Shown here piece after piece: positions 1 to 7,738 of a DNA stretch of 12,017 bases. A program made the translations under genes and the position numbers. The stretch comes from an uncultured Flavobacterium sp. (GTDB taxonomy: Bacteria > Bacteroidota > Bacteroidia > Flavobacteriales > Flavobacteriaceae): contig NZ_CAMLMK010000081.1 of assembly GCF_946481155.1 (NCBI RefSeq), positions 1 through 12,017 of the forward strand, written 5' to 3'. The notes below the pieces were generated by a model, which saw only the letters and a list, made by a program, of their open reading frames with translations, had not been told where the DNA came from and searched no databases. Position 1 is the stretch's first letter; each line of letters starts with the position of its first letter.

Positions 1-45
1 CTTTCGACTTTTGACTTTCGACTTTTGACTTTTGACTTTCGACTT
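1..45. repeat. Heptamer tandem repeat CTTTYGA
   Basis: Six consecutive 7-bp units alternate between CTTTCGA and CTTTTGA (order C,T,C,T,T,C at the fifth base), followed by a partial CTT. The array runs off the left edge, so its full size is unknown. On the minus strand it reads as TCRAAAG repeats starting immediately after the nadC stop codon. It is a simple sequence repeat at a gene end; no function can be read from it. Confidence 0.9.
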
Positions 46-907
46 AAACATATAACGCTTTTAAACTCAAATCCATGTTGTAAATGGAATGGGTCAATGC
101 ACCGGATGATACAAAATTCACGCCACATTTGGCATATTCGTGTACGGTTTTTTCGTCAATACCCCCTGAAGATTCGGTAAAGCATTTGTTTCCTATCATC
201 TTCACTGCGGTTCGGGTATCCTCGTAATTAAAATTATCCAGAAGTATTCTGTATACTCCTTCGTTCTTGAGGATTTCTTCCACTTCGCTTAGGGTTCTTG
301 CCTCTACTATTATCTTCAGATCAAGATTGTTTTCTTTTAGGTATAGGTTTGTTTTTTGGATTGCTTTTGAAATTCCGCCTGCGAAATCATTGTGGTTGTC
401 CTTCAGCATAATCATGTCATATAAGCCAAAACGATGGTTCTCGCCACCGGCAATCTTTACGGCCCACTTTTCTAGTGCGCGTATGCCTGGTGTAGTTTTA
501 CGGGTGTCTAATATTTTAGTATTGGTTCCGTCCAGTAAATCTACGAATACCTTTGTTTTGGTAGCTATGGCGCTCATTCGCTGCATGGCATTTAATACCA
601 AACGTTCTGCTTTCAGGATGGATTGCGAGCTGCCTGACACATAGAAAACTATGTCGCCGTATCTTACTGTACTTCCGTCGTGGATAAGCACTTCTACATC
701 CAATAGCGGATCTACATATTCGAATACCATCTTGGCGAATTCAACACCGGCAATGGTGCCTTCATCTTTCACCAGTAGCTTTGCTTTGCCTATTGCGTCT
801 TCGGGAATGCATGCCAATGAGCTGTGGTCCCCTTCTCCGACATCTTCGCGAATGGCATTGGCTATTATTATTTCGAGTTCCTTATGAAACTGTTTATCTG
901 AAATCAT
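44..907 (-). CDS. nadC: Nicotinate-nucleotide pyrophosphorylase (quinolinate phosphoribosyltransferase, decarboxylating)
   Basis: This cytoplasmic enzyme makes nicotinate mononucleotide from quinolinate and PRPP, releasing CO2 and pyrophosphate, in de novo NAD synthesis. The 287-residue length fits the family. The N-terminal half (about 1-115) contains EDVGEGDHSS at 21-30 and the ERLVLNAMQRMSAIAT block at 101-116. The barrel half carries DTRKTTPGIRALEKWAV at 134-150, GGENHRFGLYD at 154-164, MLKDNH at 167-172, EARTLSE at 202-208, LLDNF at 222-226 and ESSGGI at 245-250; these hold the Arg, Lys, His, Glu and Asp residues that bind quinolinate and the phosphoribosyl group in known NadC structures. 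It stands alone, divergent from the serine hydrolase at 1289; no nadA or nadB is present here. The stop abuts the heptamer repeat. Confidence 0.97.
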   Translation of the reverse strand: MISDKQFHKELEIIIANAIREDVGEGDHSSLACIPEDAIGKAKLLVKDEGTIAGVEFAKMVFEYVDPLLDVEVLIHDGSTVRYGDIVFYVSGSSQSILKAERLVLNAMQRMSAIATKTKVFVDLLDGTNTKILDTRKTTPGIRALEKWAVKIAGGENHRFGLYDMIMLKDNHNDFAGGISKAIQKTNLYLKENNLDLKIIVEARTLSEVEEILKNEGVYRILLDNFNYEDTRTAVKMIGNKCFTESSGGIDEKTVHEYAKCGVNFVSSGALTHSIYNMDLSLKALYV

Positions 908-1288
908 AATCGTACAATTTATAGGCTAAAATAAGACATATTTTGGAATCGTAGGCAATTGTTAAAATGTTTTAGCCATCTTTTTAAACACGTTGTGCTC
1001 CTATTGATTTGGTATTGCTCTTATACTGCACTTTGATTGCACTTAAGGAAACTAATACATTCCACCAGGACTCTATTGCGCAAGGGTTGGCATGACCATG
1101 GAGTAAGCACGGCTTTGATACGGCTTTAGGATATTCTATAAGATAATTAAGATATTTATTACAATTTTCATTATGTTTGTAACTGAATTATAAGTCGTTG
1201 CGAAAATCAGTTGGCTCAAAGCGATCGGAAACACAGCAGGATTTAATTCGGCAAGTAAAATCATTATCAATCAAAAAAATCAAAAAGA
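908..1288. other. Intergenic region between divergent nadC and serine hydrolase
   Basis: This 381-bp stretch holds no convincing ORF. It must contain the nadC promoter (minus strand), for which I see no clean match to TAnnTTTG, and the plus-strand promoter element at 1172-1179. A short direct repeat ACGGCTTT occurs at 1109-1116 and 1120-1127. I see no RNA gene or riboswitch-like structure. Confidence 0.6.
1172..1179 (+). promoter_or_regulatory. Bacteroidota -7 promoter element (TATGTTTG)
   Basis: TATGTTTG matches the Bacteroidota sigma-factor -7 consensus TAnnTTTG and lies about 110 bp before the serine hydrolase start. The surrounding ATTATGTTTGTA is identical to the element before the recombinase at 6523, which supports it as a genuine promoter of this genome. 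A clear -33 TTG is not visible at the usual distance. Confidence 0.6.
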
Positions 1289-2494
1289 ATGAAATCAGTA
1301 CTCATCACACTGTTTTCTTTGGCTCTTTCCGTGTACTCTCAAAACGCGACGGGCCAAAGTACACAAAGTTCGCTTGACAATCCTGCAAGTTCGCTTGACG
1401 CTGTCATTGAACAAAAAATGAATGAATCCGGAATTGTTGGTATTGGCGCGGCAATTATTGTTGACAATGAAGTTGTCTGGACCAAAGGGTATGGCTATGC
1501 CGACAAAGACAACAAAATTCCGTTTACTCCAACTACCATTATGAATGTTGGCTCCATCAGCAAGACTTTTACCGGTGTAGCTTTGATGCGTGCCATTGAG
1601 CAGAAGAAACTTTCGCTTGACGAAGACATAAACAAGTACCTGCCATTTAAAGTGGTCAATCCTTATTTTCCGAATGAAAAGATTACCTTAAGGCATTTGG
1701 CTACCCATACTTCGGGAATTACCGACCGTGCGCCAATTTACGACAGTGCGTATCATTATGGCGGTGATCCGATCGAAACCCTGGAAGCCTTTTTGAAGAA
1801 CTATTTTATTCCCGGTAGTACATCCTATGCCAAGGAAAATTTCCTGAATTACAAACCGGGAAGTTACCGGGAATACTCGAACATTGCTGCGGCACTAGCG
1901 GGTTATATTGTTGAATTGCGCACTGATGAGAAATTAAATCTGTACAGTAAAAAGCATATTTTCAAACCGCTGAAGATGGATGACACAGGCTGGTTTCTTT
2001 CGGAAATTAATTTAAAAAACCACTCCAAGCTTTACGATAAGCAAACCGATGTTCTTAAGCCTGTTGCGTTATACAGCTTGGCTACTTATCCGGACGGTGG
2101 CGTTCGTACTTCGGTTACCGATTTATCGAAGTTCTTTATTAGCTTGCTAAATGAAGGCAGCTATAAAGGTACGAGAATCTTAAAAAAGGAGTCGGTTGCA
2201 GAAATGTTGAAGTTTCAGTTTCCGGACACTTTCAGACCAGAAAACGTGCAGCCGGAAAAATTAAATTCCGGGATCTTTTGGGCTACCAAACAAGGCGCTA
2301 CTCAAATTGGCCATAGTGGAAGCGACCCGGGTGTAAAAGCGGAAATGCTTTCTAATCTTTCGAAGGATGTCGCTGTTGTTTTAATTTCGAACACTACGCT
2401 TACCACTGAAAACATGCTTAAGTACTACTTCGGTATTTATGATGCACTTCGGCAGTATGGAGCACAATTGAAGGAAGCTTCCACCACAAAATAA
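1289..2494 (+). CDS. Secreted serine hydrolase, beta-lactamase class C / DD-peptidase fold
   Basis: A serine hydrolase of the beta-lactamase-related family (class C beta-lactamase, D-alanyl-D-alanine carboxypeptidase, esterase). The N-terminus (MKSVLITLFSLALSVYSQ) is a signal peptide, so it acts in the periplasm or at the surface. The three active-site motifs are present in order: SxxK as SISK at 89-92 (nucleophile S89, K92), YxN as YSN at 196-198, and HSG at 342-344 in the place of the KTG box. Length 401 suits the family. HxG instead of KTG is common in family members that are esterases or peptidases rather than true beta-lactamases, so antibiotic resistance should not be assumed and the substrate is unknown. 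It is followed after 83 bp by a second member of the fold, suggesting an old duplication or a pair with related substrates. Confidence 0.9.
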   Translation: MKSVLITLFSLALSVYSQNATGQSTQSSLDNPASSLDAVIEQKMNESGIVGIGAAIIVDNEVVWTKGYGYADKDNKIPFTPTTIMNVGSISKTFTGVALMRAIEQKKLSLDEDINKYLPFKVVNPYFPNEKITLRHLATHTSGITDRAPIYDSAYHYGGDPIETLEAFLKNYFIPGSTSYAKENFLNYKPGSYREYSNIAAALAGYIVELRTDEKLNLYSKKHIFKPLKMDDTGWFLSEINLKNHSKLYDKQTDVLKPVALYSLATYPDGGVRTSVTDLSKFFISLLNEGSYKGTRILKKESVAEMLKFQFPDTFRPENVQPEKLNSGIFWATKQGATQIGHSGSDPGVKAEMLSNLSKDVAVVLISNTTLTTENMLKYYFGIYDALRQYGAQLKEASTTK

Positions 2495-2524
2495 CGAGTG
2501 ATTTTACAAAGAATGACTTTTCGG

Positions 2525-2542
2525 TTTCGATAGCTATCGGAA
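2525..2542. repeat. Short perfect palindrome between the two serine hydrolase genes
   Basis: CGATAGCTATCG at 2528-2539 is a perfect 12-bp palindrome, extendable by TTT on the left pairing with GAA on the right (one G-T pair). It has no T-run on either side, so it is a poor intrinsic terminator. It may be a dispersed palindromic repeat or a processing hairpin; the sequence alone cannot tell. Confidence 0.55.
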
Positions 2543-2607
2543 CAAAACCTTGTATTTAAATAAGCTAATAAGAAGCTATGAATAAACATATTAAACACAA
2601 ATTTCAC

Positions 2608-3702
2608 ATGAAAAAATATATAAGACAAAACTTTTTGCTGCTACTGCTTTTTATCACTATTGGCAGTCCGGCGCAACTGCTTTCAGCACAAAACCTTGAA
2701 ACTAAAATAGACAGTGTGCTACTCACTGTGTTTAAAGATAATAAAGGGCCTGGCGGCGTATTTTTAGTAGCGCAAAAAGGAAAACCCATTTACCAAAAAG
2801 CATTCGGCAAAGCCAATGTACTACAGGATATTGATTTAACTCCGAAAAGCGTTTTTCAATTGGGGTCGATTACCAAGCAATTTACTACCGTTGCCATATT
2901 AATGCTGGAGGAACAGGGAAAGCTAAATGTGAACAATCCGGTTTCGAAATACATTCCTGACTATCCTTCAGGGGATAAGATTACTTTGCATCATTTGCTG
3001 ACACATACGTCGGGCATTAAAGATTTTACTAAAATGAAAGCCTTAAAGGATATTGCCCAAAAGGATTTATCCCCCAAAGAAATGGTAGATTTCTTTAAAA
3101 ATGAGACTGTAGATTTTGCTCCGGGCGAAAAGTTTGAGTATAGCAATTCCGGATATATCGTTTTGGGTTATATCATAGAATTGGTTTCCGGAACAACGTA
3201 TGAAAACTACATCAATACACATATTTTTAAAAAATTGAAAATGAACAATTCCCGTTACGCCAATGATGATGCCGATATTGCTAACAGAGCGTATGGCTAT
3301 CATAAGAAGGAAAACGATTATGTAGATAAAAGGAAGATCAGTTTCAACATTCCTTTTTCCTCAGGCGCATTGATGTCGACCGCAGATGATATGCTGAAAT
3401 GGCAAAATGCTTTAAACCGGAATTTATTACTTAAATCCAATACCATGAAAAAAGCCTACACAAAATACACTCTAAACAATGGAGAGGCATTTACGTATGG
3501 CTATGGGTGGCACCTTAAGGAAATTGACGCAGTCGCGGTAAGAGAGCATGGCGGAAGTATATTCGGGTTTAAAACTATGGGTGTTTATGTTCCGGAAATA
3601 GATGTTTATGTTATTGGATTCAGCAATTGCGACTGTAATTCGCCAACGCAGGCAGCGAGGGATATTGCCGCGATGACTATCAAAGAATTGAAAAAGCAAT
3701 AG
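2608..3702 (+). CDS. Secreted serine hydrolase, beta-lactamase/penicillin-binding-protein fold
   Basis: A second beta-lactamase-related serine hydrolase. The open frame begins at 2578, but the ATG at 2608 is preferred because it puts a classic signal peptide (MKKYIRQNFLLLLLFITIGS, then cleavage near SAQ) at the very N-terminus. Counting from 2578, the motifs are SITK at 97-100 (S97, K100), YSN at 188-190 and HGG at 324-326. The segment LTHTSGIKDF at 141-150 is the usual conserved block between the first two motifs. It shares motif layout with the upstream hydrolase but is clearly diverged in sequence, so it is a paralogue rather than a recent copy. It may share a transcript with the upstream gene and ends at the terminator at 3722. 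The substrate is unknown; peptide or ester cleavage in the cell envelope is the safe inference. Confidence 0.9.
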   Translation: MKKYIRQNFLLLLLFITIGSPAQLLSAQNLETKIDSVLLTVFKDNKGPGGVFLVAQKGKPIYQKAFGKANVLQDIDLTPKSVFQLGSITKQFTTVAILMLEEQGKLNVNNPVSKYIPDYPSGDKITLHHLLTHTSGIKDFTKMKALKDIAQKDLSPKEMVDFFKNETVDFAPGEKFEYSNSGYIVLGYIIELVSGTTYENYINTHIFKKLKMNNSRYANDDADIANRAYGYHKKENDYVDKRKISFNIPFSSGALMSTADDMLKWQNALNRNLLLKSNTMKKAYTKYTLNNGEAFTYGYGWHLKEIDAVAVREHGGSIFGFKTMGVYVPEIDVYVIGFSNCDCNSPTQAARDIAAMTIKELKKQ

Positions 3703-3721
3703 ATTCTTATTACATCAAATC

Positions 3722-3755
3722 AAGGGTTTTAAGGAAAAAACTTAAGACCCTTTTT
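3722..3755 (+). terminator. Intrinsic terminator after the serine hydrolase pair
   Basis: AAGGGTTTTAAG (3722-3733) pairs with CTTAAGACCCTT (3741-3752) with a single T-G wobble, around a 7-nt A-rich loop, and is followed by more T residues. It lies 19 bp after the stop codon. The complementary strand also offers a T-run from the A-rich flank, but no gene on that strand needs it. The T-tract merges with the promoter element of the next gene. Confidence 0.8.
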
Positions 3756-3756
3756 G

Positions 3757-3764
3757 TATATTTG
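3757..3764 (+). promoter_or_regulatory. Bacteroidota -7 promoter element (TATATTTG)
   Basis: TATATTTG matches TAnnTTTG and sits 23 bp before the TPR gene start, directly behind the terminator, which is where a new transcription unit should begin. The 15-mer TTTTTGTATATTTGG at 3751-3765 recurs exactly in the central loop of the fifth cassette recombination site at 11903-11917. Confidence 0.65.
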
Positions 3765-3787
3765 GGAGATATACAATGAAGTAAAAC

Positions 3788-4600
3788 ATGGGAAACATTA
3801 GGACTATTCTTTTCACTGCATTGCTGACAACGCTTCCCTACTCCACCGCCAGTGCCCAGGATGCGGAAGCCTTCCTGAAAACGGCTGAGGAATTTAAAAG
3901 CAAATCGGTTCCCGACAGTGCGCTGGTATATTATGAAAAGGCAGCCGCAGTCTTCCACAAAAACGGCAATACCGAAAAAACAATAAACGCCTACAATAAT
4001 ATAGGAACCATTTTAAACCGTCTTGACAAATATGACAAGGCAAAGTTTTACTTAGAAAAAGCGCTGGCCGAAGGACGTTCGGTAAATGACACCAGCAGCT
4101 TAGCAATCGCTACAGCCTACATTACATTAGGTGTTACTTATGGTGCTGAAAATAAGTTTGATGAATCTTTACTTTACCACAACAAAGCACTTTCCATCCG
4201 GCTTTCAAAATTGGGCGAAAACAGTGCTGACGTTGCTACCAGCTATGGGAATATCGGTAACGTTTATTTTCGCAAAAAAGAATACGAGCCAGCTATTGAA
4301 GCCCATCTGAAAGCAAAAGAGATCAGGGAGAAACTATTCGGCACAAAAAGCAATGAAGTTGTTCAGACCTATACCAATTTAGGAAATGCTTATAAAGAGC
4401 AAAAACATTATACAGAAGCATTGCGCTATTATGAAAAAGCCTTGAACAACAAAATAGAACAGTTGGGACAAGAACATAAAGATTTGGTTAAATATTTCAA
4501 GAATGTAAGCGAAGTTTATCAGGTAATGGGTAATGTTCCGAAGTACGAAGAATACCGAATGAAAGGCGAAGTACTTGAAAAAAGCAATAAAAACAGATAA
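3788..4600 (+). CDS. Secreted tetratricopeptide-repeat protein
   Basis: A 270-residue protein with a signal peptide (MGNIRTILFTALLTTLPYST, cleavage near ASAQ) and then almost nothing but TPR helices. Repeats can be placed at about 25-58, 65-98, 108-141, 150-183, 192-225 and 234-265, each with the small-residue/aromatic pattern of TPRs (for example AYNNIGTILNRLDKYDKAKF and SYGNIGNVYFRKKEYEPAIE). The longer 42-residue spacing of the middle repeats (with LG.NS.DVA.SY) is the kinesin-light-chain-like TPR type. TPRs bind other proteins; there is no catalytic or HTH domain and no C-terminal membrane segment. The DUF4153 membrane protein begins 39 bp downstream in the same direction and is probably in the same operon, so the two could cooperate, but this is inference from spacing only. 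Confidence 0.85.
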   Translation: MGNIRTILFTALLTTLPYSTASAQDAEAFLKTAEEFKSKSVPDSALVYYEKAAAVFHKNGNTEKTINAYNNIGTILNRLDKYDKAKFYLEKALAEGRSVNDTSSLAIATAYITLGVTYGAENKFDESLLYHNKALSIRLSKLGENSADVATSYGNIGNVYFRKKEYEPAIEAHLKAKEIREKLFGTKSNEVVQTYTNLGNAYKEQKHYTEALRYYEKALNNKIEQLGQEHKDLVKYFKNVSEVYQVMGNVPKYEEYRMKGEVLEKSNKNR

Positions 4601-4639
4601 AAAACCATCTTAAACAGGCAACAACTTATAAGAAAACTT

Positions 4640-6400
4640 ATGGAAAAAATTCGTGCCCTTTCGGAAAAAGTCAAAAACGTTCTTCTACGCTATCCCATGG
4701 TTTTGGCAATGGCGGTTCTTATGGCCGGAACCATCATTTATATGATTGAAAATGATTGGCGGCCGGAAAAAGATTTCCTTCCGATGCGAATCATTCTAAC
4801 TGCTGCACTGGGTATTTCACTGATGTTTGCCATAAAAATGCTGTCTCAGCGTGTGGGAAAAGAGTTATTGTGGCATGGTATAGGCATTATTTTACTGGTA
4901 GCCTACTTCCTGATTCTGCCGGAAACGGAAAAAGATTTTACAGATGTATATGCCTTTGTCATTTTTCCTGTAATGATCATCTCCCATTTGCTGGTTTCCT
5001 GCATTGCGTTTCTAAGAAGCGAGCCGGAAGTCAAATTCTGGGAATTCAATAAAAACCTTTTTATCAATTTCGTATTGACTGCAATATTTACCGGTGTGCT
5101 GACCGGTGGTGTTATGCTTGCGATTGTTGCGGTTCAGGAGCTTTTCAACATTGATTTTAAACCTGAAACTTATGGAGAAACCTTTGCCTTCTTCTCTATT
5201 ATCGGCAGTGTGTTTATTTTTCTGCTTTTTAATGAAAAAGGACTGGAATATCTGGAAAAAGAAGGAAGTTATCCCGTTGTTTTGAAGTTCTTTACCCAAT
5301 TTATCCTCATCCCGCTGCTGTTAATCTACGTTGTAATCCTCTATTTTTATTCTTTTAAAATATTGTTTCAATGGGAACTGCCGCAGGGATGGGTTTCCTA
5401 TTTAATTTTGGCTTATTCCATATTGGGAATATTGGCCTTACTTTTAGTCCATCCCCTGAAAGAAGATTCTGCAAAATCGTGGGTAAGGATTTTCAGCAGG
5501 CTGTTTTATATTACCCTGGCTCCTCTGATCGCATTACTGTTTACCGCAATTTTCACAAGGTTATTAGAGTATGGTTTTACGGAACCACGCTATTATGTAC
5601 TTTTATTAGCGGTTTGGTTATTGAGTGTAGTCCTATATTTTATTGCGGGCAAAAGACCGACGATTAAATTCATCCCCATCTCACTTATTATCATAGGCTT
5701 ATTTGCTTTGTTATTCCCTTATGTGAATGCATTCTCGGTAGCGAAACGAAGCCAGAAAACAGAATTGGAAAATCTACTAAAAGAACACCACTTGGTTGCC
5801 AACGGTAAAATTGACTTCAGCAAAAAGATTACAGCTGATGTGACAGATAATATCTCGGATAAGTTTGAATTTTTAAGTGAGCGACGTGAATATGACTATT
5901 TGAGTACTTTCCTTCCGGATACGGCTCGTACTAAATTGGAAGGACAGCAAGTATGGCATATAAAAGGCATATTCAGTAATGTTGCCGAGGGTTCTGCAAA
6001 GGATAAATCCAATTATTTGGACCTAACCAGTAAAAACGGATTTGCTGAAGTTCAGGATTACCATTACATCATCAGAGAACAGGATTTAATTGGGAAAGGC
6101 GTAACCATTGGTCAGAGTCATTTTACCCTGGAAAGCAGAACCTATTTTGCTAACCCAGAGTACATGCTGAGACTAAATTCAGAAGAACAGTTGGACTTAA
6201 TGCCAAAAATTAAAAAACTGATTGACAGGCATAAAGAACTTGAAGGCATTGTGGAAGTCGATAATCTGTTTGTGGAAGGTGAGATTGGCCAATTTCATGT
6301 AAAAGTCATTTTCAACACCCTTGGACGATCTACCCATGGAGCCGATACACGCTACGATTTTTCGAATGCTTTATTTCTACTAAAAGACAAGTCTAAATAG
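4640..6400 (+). CDS. DUF4153-type multi-pass membrane protein
   Basis: A 586-residue inner-membrane protein. About 11 hydrophobic segments can be placed near residues 20-36, 48-66, 78-93, 104-123, 140-165, 180-197, 217-240, 250-270, 287-307, 317-335 and 344-362. A soluble C-terminal part of about 220 residues follows, starting near 370 (LENLLKEHHLVANGKIDF). The arrangement and this C-terminal start are as I recall them for the Bacteroidota DUF4153 family, whose function is not established. There are no recognisable transporter, kinase or protease motifs. It follows the TPR gene closely and has no promoter of its own that I can see. Family assignment is from memory of the pattern and is moderately sure; the membrane topology is well supported. 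Confidence 0.75.
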   Translation: MEKIRALSEKVKNVLLRYPMVLAMAVLMAGTIIYMIENDWRPEKDFLPMRIILTAALGISLMFAIKMLSQRVGKELLWHGIGIILLVAYFLILPETEKDFTDVYAFVIFPVMIISHLLVSCIAFLRSEPEVKFWEFNKNLFINFVLTAIFTGVLTGGVMLAIVAVQELFNIDFKPETYGETFAFFSIIGSVFIFLLFNEKGLEYLEKEGSYPVVLKFFTQFILIPLLLIYVVILYFYSFKILFQWELPQGWVSYLILAYSILGILALLLVHPLKEDSAKSWVRIFSRLFYITLAPLIALLFTAIFTRLLEYGFTEPRYYVLLLAVWLLSVVLYFIAGKRPTIKFIPISLIIIGLFALLFPYVNAFSVAKRSQKTELENLLKEHHLVANGKIDFSKKITADVTDNISDKFEFLSERREYDYLSTFLPDTARTKLEGQQVWHIKGIFSNVAEGSAKDKSNYLDLTSKNGFAEVQDYHYIIREQDLIGKGVTIGQSHFTLESRTYFANPEYMLRLNSEEQLDLMPKIKKLIDRHKELEGIVEVDNLFVEGEIGQFHVKVIFNTLGRSTHGADTRYDFSNALFLLKDKSK

Positions 6401-6522
6401 ATATTGATTATGGGCAATAAACTATTTCTTCTGTGTAGCAGTGGTTTTAAGTAAGTGGTTCTAAATGAATTCACAGCCCAATTTTCGTAATTATGAATTT
6501 AGGATAATTACTACAAATTTAT

Positions 6523-6530
6523 TATGTTTG
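6523..6530 (+). promoter_or_regulatory. -7 promoter element (TATGTTTG) overlapping the first ATG of the recombinase frame
   Basis: TATGTTTG matches TAnnTTTG and sits in ATTATGTTTGTA, the same 12-mer found before the gene at 1289. The first ATG of the recombinase frame (6524-6526) lies inside this element, so if the promoter is real transcription starts near 6536 and that ATG cannot be used. Translation would then begin at 6548 or 6551. Confidence 0.55.
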
Positions 6531-6547
6531 TATATAAACTATACGCC

Positions 6548-7621
6548 ATGATGAATGATTTTACGCCTTACACTTTTACTTTCGGAAGCCATTTTAATCA
6601 GCGGGTCATTTATATTTCCTTTGAGAATAAAGCCGAATTGATTGCGCCGATACGCCAGTTACGGGGTGCCAGATGGAACCCTACCCTGAAATCCTGGCAT
6701 GTTCCCGACAATAAACATTACCGTGATTTATTTGGATTGACGAATGAGTTTAGTGTAGGGAAAACTGTGCTGTCCCGCATTGTTCCTGTAAACCAAAATG
6801 AATTGCAGCGGATGGTTGAGCAGCTCAAGCTAAAAGGTTACAGCAATAATACGCTTCGGTGTTATGCCAATGAATTTGCCCAATACCTTTACTTTATAAA
6901 AGACAAGCCGGCGCGATACTGCGATGGGAATGTTGTCCGTGATTATCTGCTTCACTGCATTGAAGAGTTGCGTTTGACTGAGAGTACGCTTCACAGCAGG
7001 ATAAGTGGCATTAAGTTTTATTATGAGCAGGTTTTGTTTCAGGAAAAGATCTTTGTTGAAATTCCGCGGCCTAAAAAGCAAAGTAAGCTCCCGAAGGCAC
7101 TGAATGTTTATGAAGTGAAGCGTATTCTGGATGCGGCTGAAAATTTAAAGCACAACACCATGCTGAAATTATGTTATGGGATGGGTTTGCGACTTAGTGA
7201 GATCATTAATCTGAAAATCGCACATATCGACAGTAAAACCATGCAGGTGTTGATTGAGCGTGGTAAGGGAAAGAAAGATCGTTATGTGAATCTGCCGGCT
7301 AGTATTCTGGAGCAACTTCGCTCCTACTATCTGCAATACAAGCCTAAAGAATATTTATTTGAAGGGCAGCATGGCGGGCCGTATAGTGCGAGGAGCATAC
7401 AGGAGGTCTTTAAGAAATCGTTGACCAAGGCACGTATTACAAAAAAAGTTGGCATTCATAGTTTGCGGCACAGTTACGCAACCCATTTGCTGGAGAGCGG
7501 TACGGACATCCGGTTCATACAGGAATTGCTGGGTCACAATGATATAAAGACCACTTTGGTGTACACTCATGTTTCTGACAATTCGATCCGAAAAATTGTT
7601 AGTCCGCTCGACAATCTATGA
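6548..7621 (+). CDS. Tyrosine recombinase, putative integrase of the cassette array (integron-like)
   Basis: The frame is open from an ATG at 6524 (365 residues); 6548 is chosen because a promoter element covers the first ATG. Numbering from 6524: an extra N-terminal domain at about 17-75 (IRQLRGARWNPTLKSWHVP at 43-61), a SAM-like core-binding domain at about 89-180, and the catalytic domain from about 190. Catalytic residues are R223 (GMGLRLSEI), a lysine in GKGKKDR (247-253), H312 and R315 (HSLRHS), H338 (LLGH) and Y347 (YTH). The C-terminus is SPLDNL, like the SPLDxL end of IntI. The roughly 30-residue IntI-specific insert before the HxLRH box is absent, so by domain layout it is closer to XerC/XerD. 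It lies immediately upstream of the cassettes, in the same direction, which supports a role in their excision and integration at G^TT. That role is inferred from position. A housekeeping XerC/D is less likely given the extra domain and the neighbourhood. Confidence 0.88.
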   Translation: MMNDFTPYTFTFGSHFNQRVIYISFENKAELIAPIRQLRGARWNPTLKSWHVPDNKHYRDLFGLTNEFSVGKTVLSRIVPVNQNELQRMVEQLKLKGYSNNTLRCYANEFAQYLYFIKDKPARYCDGNVVRDYLLHCIEELRLTESTLHSRISGIKFYYEQVLFQEKIFVEIPRPKKQSKLPKALNVYEVKRILDAAENLKHNTMLKLCYGMGLRLSEIINLKIAHIDSKTMQVLIERGKGKKDRYVNLPASILEQLRSYYLQYKPKEYLFEGQHGGPYSARSIQEVFKKSLTKARITKKVGIHSLRHSYATHLLESGTDIRFIQELLGHNDIKTTLVYTHVSDNSIRKIVSPLDNL

Positions 7622-7631
7622 TTAAATTACT

Positions 7632-7639
7632 TACATTTG
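7632..7639 (+). promoter_or_regulatory. Candidate -7 element (TACATTTG) after the recombinase, facing the array
   Basis: TACATTTG matches TAnnTTTG eleven bases after the recombinase stop codon and points toward the first cassette. It could be the equivalent of the integron cassette promoter Pc. No -33 element is visible, and two hairpins (7674 and 7805) lie between it and the first cassette gene, so its use is uncertain. Confidence 0.3.
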
Positions 7640-7673
7640 GCTGTTGAAAGGCGGAAAAAATATATTTATATCT

Positions 7674-7690
7674 ATTGCGCAAACCGCAAT
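7674..7690 (+). terminator. Possible terminator after the recombinase gene
   Basis: ATTGCG (7674-7679) pairs perfectly with CGCAAT (7685-7690) around a 5-nt loop, followed by a T-rich stretch that includes eight T in a row from about 7706. The stem is short and the first downstream bases (GCATTATTTT) are not a clean T-run, so it is a weak candidate. Confidence 0.35.
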
Positions 7691-7738
7691 GCATTATTTT
7701 ATATATTTTTTTTAAAAACCCTTTATTTATCAACATTT

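Noticed and set aside
267..644. Plus-strand open frames inside nadC (267-644 and 651-887)
   Set aside because: They are antisense shadows of a clear NadC protein with no recognisable domains.
2525..2542. Terminator between the two serine hydrolase genes
   Set aside because: The palindrome is perfect but there is no T-run after it on the plus strand.
4756..5667. Overlapping frames inside the DUF4153 gene (4756-5052, 5012-5299, 5371-5667)
   Set aside because: They lie in other frames of a well-supported membrane protein and have no independent features.
6524..7621. Housekeeping XerC or XerD for chromosome dimer resolution
   Set aside because: The extra N-terminal domain, the length and the location at the head of a cassette array make this less likely, though the missing IntI insert keeps it possible.
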